Shown: positions 28,892-38,197 of the stretch, one piece after another
Layout of the letters: the number at the start of each line of letters is the position of its first letter
Numbering within the stretch: position 1 is the stretch's first letter
NCBI RefSeq assembly: GCF_011761635.1
Contig: NZ_JAASRN010000002.1
Span: 310,001 to 374,000, forward strand
Origin: Thermonema lapsum
GTDB taxonomy: Bacteria > Bacteroidota > Bacteroidia > Cytophagales > Thermonemataceae
DNA: 64,000 nucleotides
Direction: 5' to 3'
Translations under genes and position numbers: made by a program
Notes under the pieces: generated by a model
The model's input: the letters and a program-made list of their open reading frames with translations, nothing else
Told to the model about the DNA's origin: nothing
The model's database searches: none

Positions 28892-31702
28892 TTACCAAGA
28901 CAAACGACACCCCAGCAGCACATAGCGTGGCAGCAAAGCAAAGTTTTGCGTGCTGTTCGACACATCGTTTGAGTTATTGATTTGAAACAGCTGTTGGTTG
29001 GTGAGGTTATAGGCTCGTATGAATATAGGGAAACGTCTCTTATGGTGCCAATCGACCGAAAGCTCTGTATCGAGGAAATGATAGGTTTGCCTCTGAGCGG
29101 GCAAATAAAGCAGCTGGTTTTTAATACTCCACTGAAGGCGCTGTTCCCAAAAGCGCAGAGAAAAATTCAAACGGGTATCGAAGTATCGGTTTTCAAAAGA
29201 GAGACGATTGGTTGCTTCTTCCACCGAAGTAAGATTTTGTATCATCGCCACGCTCAAAGTATAGTTAAACCATCCAAAAAAGCGGGATTCTATTTTAGCA
29301 ACCGGCTGCCATGTGTTCACCACGAACCGCCGCTCCCCCACGCCTATGCCTTCGTTCAAGCTGCTTGTGCGTGATGCATCGAGTCGCAGCTGTATTTTAG
29401 AATAAATAAAGAACAAGGGGAAATCCCATGCGACGCTTTGCCCCAGTGTGCTGATGTTGCCTACCCAGAAGCTTTGAGTGTAATCGAGCAGTGGTGCCAA
29501 TCGAAAGCGGATAGAAGTCGCCGGGACATTATGGGTATAGTACACCTCCCACTGCAAGGAAGAAGCAAAGCTATGGTTAAGCCTGAAACCAAGCTGTACA
29601 TTGTGGCTTTGCAGAACTACCAAGCTATCGGCTCCGGTGTTGATACGGTCGAAGTTTTGAAAAAAAAGCATGTTGTGCACCGTACGCAAATCGGGCAAGC
29701 GGGTGCTGTAGTTGTAAGTAAGCGACCAAGTAGAAGCCGTCTCCTTCTCTTTTTTCTCATATGTGAGTCCGGTGGTAGCGTTAACCAACCAATACGAAGG
29801 ATTTTCTGCTGCATCTGCCTGCCTGCGCGTTACGTCTGCATAGCTAAGGTGCAAGTTACTTACCCAAAGTAAGGGTTTGGTAAGGGCGTAATGGTGCTGT
29901 AAAGATACGCCCCCCTCTTGCACTTTTAAGCGCTGCGGGCTACCGAAACCCTCAGGCACAAACTGCTCATTGTTGTTGCCGCCTACGATGGTGCTTCCCT
30001 GCAGGCGCTCCTGTCGCCCCGCATAATGCAGGGCATACTCCCAGTAGCTGCGTGGGCTTAGGCGATACACTCCCTGCAAGTGCGCCCCCCAACGTTCAAA
30101 ATAACTGTTCACCTCTTGTTGTAAGCCATTGGCAGGGAAGTTCAAAGAAAAAAAAGCAGAATAACGGTCTGTTAACATATCGGCGTTCAATGCCTCACGC
30201 AAGGAATCGGCATGATAGTAAGCAGAGACCACCCAGGCATGCTGCCCACTCCACCGCTTGATAAACTTTATTTCATGGTCCTGTGCGAAATAGTATCGCC
30301 GTTGTGCTTGCAGCAGGCGGTCGCTCAGCACCGCATCTATAAACGTGCGGTTGTTTTGAGAAAAAGGGCGGTTGTCGTATTGCCACACATTATTCAATTC
30401 TACATTCGCCGATTGACTTAACTCTATAAACTGTCTCAGGCGTAGCCCTCCCATCCATTCTTGCAGCTGCTCGGCACGCTCATAAGCACGCGTAAAGGCA
30501 ACTCCGCCCGTCTCGTAACGATAATTTTCGCTGTAAGCCTGCCGCACCCGGTCTTCGTAATACAGCACAGTAGCCGTAGTCTTCCATTGTTCCATAGGGC
30601 GGAATATCAGTGTATTCAATGACTTCAAGCCGTTGTTGAACAAGCTGCGTTGCTGCTGCATGGCTCCCGGCAATTGAAGATAGAAATCGTTGAGATAGCC
30701 ATTGCGCACATCTCCAAAGTGAAAGGGGTTGCCGCCAAAAGGGTCAAAACTGTAACGCCCCATCAGGTCATCACCCGTGTTGTTGTGCTTGTTCAGGCTC
30801 ACCAGCTTATTCACCCGCTGTTTTTCTTTGACTTCTTCGGGGCTTTGACCTTTCGCCCATAGGTATAGCAAAGAAGAAGACAGTTCGCGATACCAAGTGC
30901 CTGACTCACCACTCAGCTCGGCACCAGAGGCAAGGCTGACAGAGCCTATGAACTTGCTAAAACGGTTCTTCTTTACTTTTAAGTTCAAAATCAGCTCGTT
31001 GCTTTTCTTCAAGCCACGCAGCGCAGGATTGTCTTCGTAGTGGTCCACGAAGTGAAACTCCTCTAACAAATCGGCAGATAGATTGCGAGTAAGCAGGCTA
31101 TAGTTTGAACCGGTGAGGTCGTCGTCTTCGAGCATCACCTTCGATACCCTCTTACCACGAAAGTAAATGACCCCATCTTTATTTACTTCTACCCCGGGCA
31201 AGCGCTTCAAGGCATCTTCCACATTGCGTTCGTTGCCTTGCAAGAAGTCATCTGCTTTGTAGATGGTGCTGTCGCCATTTTCTTTGATTTCATATCGCTG
31301 CCCTTTGATGACTACCTGCTCTATGTTCATCTCAAAAGGCTGCAACACGATATTACCCAGACGAAGCAGCGAAGTTTCCTGTTTGTCAATGTTGAGGCGT
31401 TTTTCTTGGAAGCCCAGTGCCTCTATAATCAAAATGGCAGGCAGCGGATAGTTGCCCGCCATACGGAAATACCCCTTCTCGTCTGTAACTTGCTGAGCAT
31501 GCAGCTGTAAGCTACTATCGACCAAAGACACAAAAGCCGAAGCTACGGGGCGTTGCAGGCTGTCGCGCACCCACCCTTCCAGAACCAGCTGCTGCGCCTG
31601 CCCTACCAACGCATAAAAGCAAAAGAGCGCTGAAAGGCAAATGCTGCCTTTCACCCTGTTTATGTTCTTGATTATGCAATCATTTCGCTTCAACAGAAAC
31701 AT
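28892..31702 (-). CDS. Carboxypeptidase-like regulatory domain / TonB-dependent receptor-like outer-membrane protein
   Basis: A 936-residue outer-membrane protein: signal peptide (from MFLLKRNDCIIKN, ending VGQA near 37), a CarboxypepD_reg-like domain (about 40-125, LEGWVRDSLQRPVASAFVSLVDSS), a plug-like region (DALKRLPGVEVNKDGVIYFRGKRV is a TonB-receptor plug signature) and a long beta-barrel ending in an aromatic residue (LLGCRLSW). This architecture is the partner normally encoded with GLPGLI proteins. The start at 31702 is preferred; the ORF from 31939 adds 79 unlikely residues. Ligand unknown. Confidence 0.85.
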   Translation of the reverse strand: MFLLKRNDCIIKNINRVKGSICLSALFCFYALVGQAQQLVLEGWVRDSLQRPVASAFVSLVDSSLQLHAQQVTDEKGYFRMAGNYPLPAILIIEALGFQEKRLNIDKQETSLLRLGNIVLQPFEMNIEQVVIKGQRYEIKENGDSTIYKADDFLQGNERNVEDALKRLPGVEVNKDGVIYFRGKRVSKVMLEDDDLTGSNYSLLTRNLSADLLEEFHFVDHYEDNPALRGLKKSNELILNLKVKKNRFSKFIGSVSLASGAELSGESGTWYRELSSSLLYLWAKGQSPEEVKEKQRVNKLVSLNKHNNTGDDLMGRYSFDPFGGNPFHFGDVRNGYLNDFYLQLPGAMQQQRSLFNNGLKSLNTLIFRPMEQWKTTATVLYYEDRVRQAYSENYRYETGGVAFTRAYERAEQLQEWMGGLRLRQFIELSQSANVELNNVWQYDNRPFSQNNRTFIDAVLSDRLLQAQRRYYFAQDHEIKFIKRWSGQHAWVVSAYYHADSLREALNADMLTDRYSAFFSLNFPANGLQQEVNSYFERWGAHLQGVYRLSPRSYWEYALHYAGRQERLQGSTIVGGNNNEQFVPEGFGSPQRLKVQEGGVSLQHHYALTKPLLWVSNLHLSYADVTRRQADAAENPSYWLVNATTGLTYEKKEKETASTWSLTYNYSTRLPDLRTVHNMLFFQNFDRINTGADSLVVLQSHNVQLGFRLNHSFASSLQWEVYYTHNVPATSIRFRLAPLLDYTQSFWVGNISTLGQSVAWDFPLFFIYSKIQLRLDASRTSSLNEGIGVGERRFVVNTWQPVAKIESRFFGWFNYTLSVAMIQNLTSVEEATNRLSFENRYFDTRLNFSLRFWEQRLQWSIKNQLLYLPAQRQTYHFLDTELSVDWHHKRRFPIFIRAYNLTNQQLFQINNSNDVSNSTQNFALLPRYVLLGCRLSW

Positions 31703-32008
31703 TACCACACAAATTATGAAAGTGCTTGTTTTTGTAGCTACGTATAAAACTCTGGAGCAAAAAGCATATTTCACTTTGAAGCTGCCCTGCGCAGGGCGTC
31801 TTCCTTTGCTTTTAGATGTGTCAAAATAAAAAAACCATGCGAACAGCAAAGCACAAAGCACATCACTCGTTCCGCTCGCCAGGCGGTGCCCCCGCTTCAC
31901 TGAATGCACCGACCACAGCAGCCACTCAAAACCAAACACCTCTTGCTGTTCTACAAGCAGCCCCCTAAGACATGCTAAACCTTAGGGGGCTATCGACTAT
32001 TTCGGTTT
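31703..32008. other. Intergenic stretch, hairpin only
   Basis: A 306-bp gap between a lipoprotein gene stop and the receptor start, both on the minus strand. It contains the hairpin at 31959-31991 and presumably the receptor promoter; I could not assign a clear -7 box (CATAATTTG on the minus strand near 31715 is one base short of TANNTTTG). No gene is visible. Confidence 0.5.
31959..31991 (-). terminator. Terminator hairpin of the lipoprotein gene
   Basis: An 11-bp perfect stem, AGCCCCCTAAG at 31959-31969 with CTTAGGGGGCT at 31981-31991, lies 18 bp beyond the lipoprotein stop. The T-tract is poor on the minus strand. Confidence 0.65.
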
Positions 32009-32434
32009 TTAATCTGCCAACTCAGGTGGACAAGCGATAGTCACTGCTACCCATGTTCCACCCACATACCCAATAGTTACGCAACCACCTGTTTTTTCTA
32101 TATATTTTTTCACACACAGGGCAAAATCGATAGCATTCCTATCTCTACATACTGCCTTTCCTTCCTCTGCCTGGCTTTCCAACTCAGCCAGTGCAAAACC
32201 AACCACAAAGCCATCTTCTTCTATTGCGTATTGCGGTTTGCCTTGTTGGAAGCCAATGAACATCACTTTGCTCTCGCCCAGTGTTTCCAACACTTCCGCT
32301 ATTTGCATAGCAGAGGCATCTGGCGAGTCAGCCGGTGCAACGTGCTCTTGTTGATTGCATGCATACAGCAAAAACATGCTGCCCAAAATTACTACTAAGA
32401 AAGTTACTACATGATTTAGACGTACCTTTTTCAT
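32009..32434 (-). CDS. Putative lipoprotein, function unknown
   Basis: A 141-residue protein with a lipoprotein signal peptide: MKKVRLNHVVTFLVVILGSMF followed by LLYACNQQ, giving a lipobox with Cys26. The mature part is acidic, with further cysteines at about 97, 107 and 118 and a late Cys in the final residues (VAVTIACPPELAD), which could form disulfides. No family recognised. It is divergent from the HTH regulator upstream. Confidence 0.75.
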   Translation of the reverse strand: MKKVRLNHVVTFLVVILGSMFLLYACNQQEHVAPADSPDASAMQIAEVLETLGESKVMFIGFQQGKPQYAIEEDGFVVGFALAELESQAEEGKAVCRDRNAIDFALCVKKYIEKTGGCVTIGYVGGTWVAVTIACPPELAD

Positions 32435-32649
32435 CTTCTTCTAGTGGTTTAAATTACAATTATCATCCCCATTCACACCATGGGACAGGTGCCCTTTCCG
32501 GGAAACGGAAATGGTCGTTGAACTGCGCAGCGGAAAGCTTTCCTTTATCAACAACCGACATGCAAAGCAAAAAAAAAAAAAGAATCAATACTTACGATGT
32601 GTTTTTTTTTACTAAAAGTACACAAGTCGACATTTCTTTGCGGCAGCAT

Positions 32650-32680
32650 TTTCAAAAAGTCGCCTGTCTGGTTATATTTG
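32650..32680 (+). promoter_or_regulatory. Promoter of the HTH regulator
   Basis: TTTC (32650-32653), a 19-nt spacer and a consensus -7 box TATATTTG (32673-32680) lie 16 bp before the ATG at 32697. The -33 box is off consensus by one base. Confidence 0.55.
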
Positions 32681-32696
32681 TGAAAGACCTGTTAAG

Positions 32697-33713
32697 ATGA
32701 TGACCTTAGTAAGTCAAAACATACGCTACTTACGCCGTCTGCATGGCTATACCCAAGAGCGTCTTGCTCAAGCCATAGGCATCAAGCGCTCACTGCTGGC
32801 AGCTTATGAAGACGGGCGTGCAGCGCCCAACTTAAAGAATCTGGTGCGCTTTGCCCGTCTTTTTGACATCAGTGTGGATGAGCTCATCACCATAGATTTG
32901 GCAAAAGTGAAACATGCGGCAAGTGTGGTGCCCGAAGGCATCCCCAAAGAGGATACGCCTACTACTCCTCTTTTTGAAGAAGATGAAGAAGAAGAGCCTA
33001 CAGAAGCAGAGGATGAAGCGCAATGGATAGAAGAAGACAGTGATGAAGACGAATTCCACAGCAGCAGCGCCCCCTCTGCCAAGCGTGCAAATAAAGAGCA
33101 CAGCAGTAAATATTTGTTTGACGACGAGCCGGAAGAAGACAACCCGCCTTTTGAGAAAAGAAACAAGCCTTCTTCTAAAAGCCACAGCGAGCGTTATCCT
33201 ACCTTAGACGAGCTGTTCAAAGAGAGTCCGGTCAGCACCTCTGCCGACATACCGCTGGTGCGCAGCCGTCAGCTGCCCGACTATCTCGCCTATTTCGATG
33301 ACAACGACTTTGTACAGGCGCTACCCAAAATACAAATCAGCCTGCTGGACAGGGGCAAGCAATACCGTGCCTTTGAAAGCACCGAAGAGATGGGCTTTAA
33401 GAACGCATTGTTTGTGGGCGAGTATGTACGCAACTGGTACCGACTACAAGACCAAAGCCCCTGTCTGCTGCTTACGCAGCGCCATGGCTTGATTTACGGA
33501 CGCATAGAAAACCGACTGCGCGACAAAGGATACCTGCTCATGCTGGATGGCGAATGGGAAGGCATGCGTTTCAACTTACGCGAGTTATTCGAGGTGTGGC
33601 AGGTAGTGCTGTTCGTCAGCCGCGAGGTGCCCATGCCTACCACACAAAGCGAGGAACTAAGAGATATGTGTTTGAGCCTTCAAAAACAACTGCAACGCTT
33701 TTTGAAAAAATAA
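32697..33713 (+). CDS. XRE-family regulator with a degenerate LexA/S24-like C-terminal domain
   Basis: A 338-residue protein: an N-terminal HTH (NIRYLRRLHGYTQERLAQAIGIKRSLLAAYEDGRAAPNLKNL, about 7-50), a long acidic, low-complexity linker (about 85-175), and a C-terminal domain (about 195-310) matching the Bacteroidota XRE/S24 regulators in RAFES...FVGEYVRNWYRL...LFVSREVPMP. Where S24 proteins have GDSM the sequence has TEEM (229-232), placing Glu231 at the serine position, and where the catalytic Lys is expected (YKR) there is YGR (Gly268). It is therefore probably unable to self-cleave. ATGATG allows a start one codon later. Confidence 0.8.
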   Translation: MMTLVSQNIRYLRRLHGYTQERLAQAIGIKRSLLAAYEDGRAAPNLKNLVRFARLFDISVDELITIDLAKVKHAASVVPEGIPKEDTPTTPLFEEDEEEEPTEAEDEAQWIEEDSDEDEFHSSSAPSAKRANKEHSSKYLFDDEPEEDNPPFEKRNKPSSKSHSERYPTLDELFKESPVSTSADIPLVRSRQLPDYLAYFDDNDFVQALPKIQISLLDRGKQYRAFESTEEMGFKNALFVGEYVRNWYRLQDQSPCLLLTQRHGLIYGRIENRLRDKGYLLMLDGEWEGMRFNLRELFEVWQVVLFVSREVPMPTTQSEELRDMCLSLQKQLQRFLKK

Positions 33714-33733
33714 ACCAAAACATCAACACAGCT

Positions 33734-34528
33734 ATGAATCGCCTGAAAGAAGTGTTTTTAAAAAAGCAAGGCAACTTGCTGAATGTATATTTTACAGCCG
33801 GTTATCCGACACTGAACAGTACCCGCCCGCTGTTAGATGCCCTGCAACACGCAGGGGCAGATATGATAGAGATAGGCATGCCTTTTTCCGACCCCTTAGC
33901 CGACGGTCCAATAATACAAGCCAGCAGCACCCGCGCACTCAACAATGGTATGACCATAGCCCTGCTATTTGAACAGCTTGCCGGCATGCGTGAGCACATA
34001 CAGCTGCCTGTTTTATTGATGGGATATCTTAACCCCGTCATGCAGTATGGTATAGAGCGTTTTTGTGCCGATTGCGAAAAAGTAGGCATTGACGGACTGA
34101 TTTTACCCGACCTGCCCCTTGATGAGTATGAGCGCGAGTTCAAAACGCTGTTTGAAAAACATCACTTGGCAGCGGTTTTTTTGGTTACTCCCCAAACCCC
34201 CGAAGCACGCATACGCAAAATAGATGAGTTAAGCACGGCTTTCATTTACTTAGTATCGAGTGCCAGCACTACTGGCACCAAAGACGCCGCCCAAAGCCAA
34301 ACCCAAGCCTATTTGCAACGAGTCGCTTCTATGGGACTGAAATCGCCTACGATGGTGGGCTTTGGCATCAAAGACAAAGCCGGTTTTGAACTGGCTTGCC
34401 GCTATACGCAAGGTGCCATTGTGGGTTCGGCTTTCATCGAAGCACTCGACGGGGCACAAGAAAAAGACTTTCCGGCACTGTGTAAAAGCTTTGTCGCTCG
34501 ATTCAAATCGCCAGTGTCAGCCACTTAA
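33734..34528 (+). CDS. trpA: Tryptophan synthase alpha subunit
   Basis: A 264-residue TIM-barrel enzyme that cleaves indole-3-glycerol phosphate. Seen: LNVYFTAGYPTLNSTRPLL, catalytic Glu in DMIEIGMPFSDPLADGPIIQ and Asp in the GIDGLILPDLPLDE segment. The start at 33734 (MNRLKEVFLKKQGN) is preferred over the ORF start at 33554, which lies inside the regulator gene. No trpB or other trp gene is next to it, which is unusual because trpB normally precedes trpA. The 20-bp gap to the regulator suggests co-transcription with it. Confidence 0.93.
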   Translation: MNRLKEVFLKKQGNLLNVYFTAGYPTLNSTRPLLDALQHAGADMIEIGMPFSDPLADGPIIQASSTRALNNGMTIALLFEQLAGMREHIQLPVLLMGYLNPVMQYGIERFCADCEKVGIDGLILPDLPLDEYEREFKTLFEKHHLAAVFLVTPQTPEARIRKIDELSTAFIYLVSSASTTGTKDAAQSQTQAYLQRVASMGLKSPTMVGFGIKDKAGFELACRYTQGAIVGSAFIEALDGAQEKDFPALCKSFVARFKSPVSAT

Positions 34529-34590
34529 TATGGTATTGAGCAGAAGGCTTTGTTCTTTCAAAGCTGGTCTTCTGTTTTACAGGCACAACA

Positions 34591-34614
34591 AAAGGAAGGG
34601 GTAGTCCTTCCTTT
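34591..34614. terminator. Terminator between trpA and the DUF5606 gene
   Basis: A 9-bp stem (AAAGGAAGG with CCTTCCTTT) with T-rich flank lies between two convergent genes. Confidence 0.75.
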
Positions 34615-34638
34615 TGTCTTTCTGTTTTTAATGCCGTT

Positions 34639-35241
34639 TTATTCTTCGTTTCCTTCCGATTTATTTTTTACAGTGCGTTTGCGGGTAGCTTTTTTCTTGG
34701 GCTGTGCTTCTTCGGCTAACGCTTCTTCTGCTGCGGGTTCGTCCGCTTTAGCAGCCTTTGCCTTGTTGGTGCTGCGCTTGCGCTTGGGCTTTTCTTCGTT
34801 TTCCTCTGAGTTCTCTTCTTCTTGGGCACTTTCTTGTTTCGGGCGCTCCAACACCGAAGGAACTTCTTTCAAGAGTATTTCGTACCATTTCAGCAACTTG
34901 CGCACGTCGGAAGCAAAGACACGCTCGCGGCTATACTGCGGCAGCACCTCGGCAAAGAAAGCCATTACTTCTTCGTCACTGCTTTCTTTGTGATGCACAG
35001 GCAGTTGTGCTCCGTATTTCTCTTTCATGGTATAAAGAACCTCTACCAAAGGATAAGCTCCTTCAGCGTCATCGGTGTAGAAAGTAATCTCTTGTAAAAT
35101 AGCTACCTTGGCAGATGCCCCCAAAGGCAATTTCTTCTTTTGGGCATCAAGGCTTTCCACCAAAATACCATTACGCATGGGCTTCAACACACGGTAAAGC
35201 CCGGGTTTTCCGGTTACGCAAGCAATTTCTTTTAACTCCAT
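34639..35241 (-). CDS. DUF5606 domain protein
   Basis: A 200-residue protein whose N-terminal 130 residues (MELKEIACVTGKPGLYRVLKP...KLPLGASAKVAILQEITFYTDD) match the Bacteroidota DUF5606 family. The C-terminal 65 residues are a charged Lys/Glu/Ala-rich tail (KRKRSTNKAKAAKADEPAAEE...KKKATRKRTVKNK) reminiscent of histone-like tails, suggesting nucleic-acid contact, which is inference. No signal peptide. Confidence 0.8.
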   Translation of the reverse strand: MELKEIACVTGKPGLYRVLKPMRNGILVESLDAQKKKLPLGASAKVAILQEITFYTDDAEGAYPLVEVLYTMKEKYGAQLPVHHKESSDEEVMAFFAEVLPQYSRERVFASDVRKLLKWYEILLKEVPSVLERPKQESAQEEENSEENEEKPKRKRSTNKAKAAKADEPAAEEALAEEAQPKKKATRKRTVKNKSEGNEE

Positions 35242-35294
35242 AGAATTCTTGTCTGTTATGGCTTTACGTTTAATGAGCTCACAAATTTAATAAT

Positions 35295-35329
35295 AAAACG
35301 CAGAGTAGATGTTTCTTACTCTGCGTTTT
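35295..35329 (-). terminator. Terminator of the GAF/PAS sensor gene
   Basis: A 13-bp stem (35295-35307 with 35317-35329, arms AAAACGCAGAGTA/TACTCTGCGTTTT) lies 24 bp downstream of the sensor stop; A/T runs on both sides allow bidirectional use. Confidence 0.8.
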
Positions 35330-35352
35330 TGGTAAAGAGCCAGTAAAAAAGC

Positions 35353-37560
35353 TCATATGCGAATGGCATCATCGTTATCGGTGCTGTCGTCATCAATAAA
35401 GGTGATGTTTATATTTTCTTCTTCGCCCACAGGCACTTCATTGAACAAGAAAACATACACTATTTTCGTATCGATTTCCAGCTTGCCTGCCATCATCTGT
35501 ACAGGATGCATCTTGCCTTCCGAATCAATCACTTTGCCCGTAACATTTTGAGTAAAGGACTTGTAATTCAGCTGAAAACGACGATGCCGCAGGTCTATGA
35601 TGTTGTTGTAATTGGTTTCTATGAGAATATCTACGGGTTGTCCTTCCAGCTCTGTGCGGCGGTAGCCAAAGCGCTTCAACACATAGCGGTTCACTTTGGT
35701 AATGATGAAACGCTCGTTGGTCAAAATGATGCCCTCGTAGATACGATTGATGATGCTGCGGTAAATATGCGCTTCTTCGGCAATGGCATTGAGCTTTTTC
35801 TCGAGCTCGCGTATCCATTGGTCGTATTGTTGTACCTTCACTTCCAGCTCCTTCTCTTTGTTCTTGAGCTCTTCGGCGTATTTGCGCGAAGCTTCCAGCA
35901 GTTTGGCGTTGCGCTCGTTGGCACGCACTGCGGCTATGGTGGAAGCAATACGACTCGACAAACGCTCTATAAAATCAATCTTATCTTCTTCTATCAAACG
36001 AATCGATGCCAACTCTATCACCCCTACGATGCCGGTGGTATCACTTTGCAGCGGTACGACCAGTACATGCTTGGGTTTGCCTTCAATCAACGAGCCGGTA
36101 ATTACTTTGGGATAATCCTCGGGGATGTCGGTCAGACTTATTTTATCCCCTTCGCGCCAAGCCGCCCCTACGATGCCTTCTCCCCAAGCCACTTTTTTCT
36201 TGAGGTATTTGGGGCGTCCGTAGGCATAGCTGGCTTTGAGCTCCAGGTAAGGCGGCTCCTCATCGTCTTCTACAATGAAGAGGGCGCCCATCTGACATTC
36301 GGTATACTCTACCAAAGTAGAAATGATTTCATACGACTGACGCTCGAGGTCGTTGTAATTGGAACGCAATATCTCGCCAAAGATAGCCAAGCCTTCGGCA
36401 GCCCATTTGCGCTTGGCTTCTTCCCGTATGTATTCTGCCAGTTTTTCGTCGCGCGTTTTGGTTTCTTCCACGCTTGCTTTCAGCTTGGTAACCATAACGC
36501 TGAAATTTCTGGCTATATCGCCTACTTCGGTTTCATCGTCAAATTCAGCCAGTGCTTGCGCGGCTTCTTCGTTGTTGATGTTTTCTGTAACAGCGGTGGT
36601 GAGCTTGTTGAGACGACCGATAGGACGCGCCACAGCATAGTGCTGATAGAGCGCCACGCCAACCCCCACCAGCAAGAGTATCAACAGAACAGAGGCAAAA
36701 ATAAGTTTGGCACGCCACCACAAGGTATCTATATGACGAGCCGTGCTTTCGGCAAGCAAACGGCTGTCATTATGTAGTTGTATCATATGTTGCTTGGCTT
36801 CGGCACGCAAACCGCTGTCTTCGTTCAGCCCTATTTGTTTTTCCAAAGCCACAACCCTATTGAAAGCCTGCAAATAGTCGTTGAGGTGGTCTTTAACAGT
36901 AAGGCGCAACACCGGGCTCATAGATGCTGGAAGAGCGGCTTCCAACTCCTGTGCTGCTTTTTCCACCCTGCGTATCAAACGGGCGTCTTTCTTCAAGAAG
37001 AAGTCTTTTTCATAGCGGCGCATCTTTTCAAAAAGTGGCAAAGCAAGGGTGTCCTGCTTTTTCAAAATCAAGTTGAGCTTACGTGCGGCAATATGCATTT
37101 GCCCCATCGCACCACTTGCAACATACCCCCTTTCTTTGACGCGTTCCTGCAAGCGTACAAAGGTCTTGTCAAACGCTCGCCACTCTTTGGTCATTCTTTC
37201 CAGCAGAGAATCCACGCCCAACTCTACTGCCATACGCTCATGATACACCCCCTCTTGTTGAGCCAAGCGGGCAAGCAATTGGTTGCCTTCTTGCTTTACC
37301 TTTTCGTATTCAAAAAGCACACGGCTTTTGCCGGTCTCCATGTAGTGTTCGTTGCGCTGCTCTACTTCTAAAAAGGTTTGCAAGAGTGCATAAGCCCTGT
37401 GCACCTGTGCATTCAACTGCTCGCTTTCGCTACGGTAATTGTCATATTGTGCAATATATCGCACATAGAAGAAGGCAGCACCCCCCACTGCCATGCCCAA
37501 AAGCAAGAGCAGCGACGCACTTAGCCATAACTTGGAACGAATATGCCTAAATTTCCACAT
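35353..37560 (-). CDS. Membrane sensor with HAMP, GAF and PAS domains, no kinase
   Basis: A 735-residue inner-membrane protein: TM helix 11-33, a helical periplasmic domain (34-285) like four-helix-bundle chemoreceptor sensors, TM 286-307, HAMP (308-362), GAF (about 405-545), a coiled coil (546-598) and a PAS domain (598-705). The C-terminus is acidic (DDDSTDNDDAIRI) and carries no HisKA, GGDEF, EAL, PP2C or methyl-accepting region. Output must therefore pass through a partner. Related PAS/GAF proteins occur in gliding Bacteroidota, but no role is established. Next upstream gene starts 13 bp away. Confidence 0.83.
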   Translation of the reverse strand: MWKFRHIRSKLWLSASLLLLLGMAVGGAAFFYVRYIAQYDNYRSESEQLNAQVHRAYALLQTFLEVEQRNEHYMETGKSRVLFEYEKVKQEGNQLLARLAQQEGVYHERMAVELGVDSLLERMTKEWRAFDKTFVRLQERVKERGYVASGAMGQMHIAARKLNLILKKQDTLALPLFEKMRRYEKDFFLKKDARLIRRVEKAAQELEAALPASMSPVLRLTVKDHLNDYLQAFNRVVALEKQIGLNEDSGLRAEAKQHMIQLHNDSRLLAESTARHIDTLWWRAKLIFASVLLILLLVGVGVALYQHYAVARPIGRLNKLTTAVTENINNEEAAQALAEFDDETEVGDIARNFSVMVTKLKASVEETKTRDEKLAEYIREEAKRKWAAEGLAIFGEILRSNYNDLERQSYEIISTLVEYTECQMGALFIVEDDEEPPYLELKASYAYGRPKYLKKKVAWGEGIVGAAWREGDKISLTDIPEDYPKVITGSLIEGKPKHVLVVPLQSDTTGIVGVIELASIRLIEEDKIDFIERLSSRIASTIAAVRANERNAKLLEASRKYAEELKNKEKELEVKVQQYDQWIRELEKKLNAIAEEAHIYRSIINRIYEGIILTNERFIITKVNRYVLKRFGYRRTELEGQPVDILIETNYNNIIDLRHRRFQLNYKSFTQNVTGKVIDSEGKMHPVQMMAGKLEIDTKIVYVFLFNEVPVGEEENINITFIDDDSTDNDDAIRI

Positions 37561-37573
37561 AAACTGCTTCGTT

Positions 37574-38101
37574 TTATTCTATTTCCTCTTCGAAGCTATA
37601 AAAGTCGGGGTCCAAGGATACCGACTGTTTCTGATATGCCTTCACAAACCAATTGATGGTAGAGGCATCGATAGCTTCCTTATTTAAGTATACGTCGATT
37701 TCTTCCAAGCAGTTCTCTTCATCACGATAAACTTCCACAGTTTCCTGCACTTTCACTTCTCCTTCCTCGATAAGCTCCTGCACTATCTCTTCATACAGTG
37801 CCTGCGCTTTGGCTTGCATGGCTTCGGGCAGCTCATGCACTGTTTCCCATCCTTGCCAAGCAGGCAAGAGGGCTTTCAAGCGCATGCCGGCTTCTTCGTG
37901 CAGCTCATAGTGGTAGAGGGTAGCCAAAGTATGAATCACAGCATCACAAAGCCATTGTTTGCCTTCTCCATCATACCGCAAAAAAAGCACATGGGCGTAG
38001 AGCCCGTCATCTTCCGGCTCAAACTCGGGATGAAAAATCCACGCTTTTTCTCCGGTTTTCAGCGGTTCCAACCAACGTGCATCTATTTTATTTGCTTCCA
38101 T
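37574..38101 (-). CDS. Hypothetical acidic protein
   Basis: A 175-residue, strongly acidic cytosolic protein, MEANKIDARWLEPLKTGEKAW..., rich in Glu in the C-terminal third (ELIEEGEVKVQETVEVYRDEE). No signal peptide, membrane segment or recognised motif. It lies 13 bp upstream of the GAF/PAS sensor gene on the same strand, so it is probably its operon partner and might supply or modulate that protein's missing output; this is inference from position only. Confidence 0.7.
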   Translation of the reverse strand: MEANKIDARWLEPLKTGEKAWIFHPEFEPEDDGLYAHVLFLRYDGEGKQWLCDAVIHTLATLYHYELHEEAGMRLKALLPAWQGWETVHELPEAMQAKAQALYEEIVQELIEEGEVKVQETVEVYRDEENCLEEIDVYLNKEAIDASTINWFVKAYQKQSVSLDPDFYSFEEEIE

Positions 38102-38197
38102 TCAATTTGTCTTGTAACGAGTTGAAATTTAGGCATTTTACAAACAAACTCCAAATCTACGATTTTGCATGCGAAAGCCCAAGTGGCTATTTGAAGA

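Noticed and set aside
33554-33733. N-terminal extension of trpA
   Set aside because: It lies within the regulator gene and adds residues unlike TrpA.
35506-36777. 423-codon plus-strand ORF opposite the GAF/PAS sensor
   Set aside because: Antisense to a well-supported gene; no recognisable domain and composition of a shadow frame.
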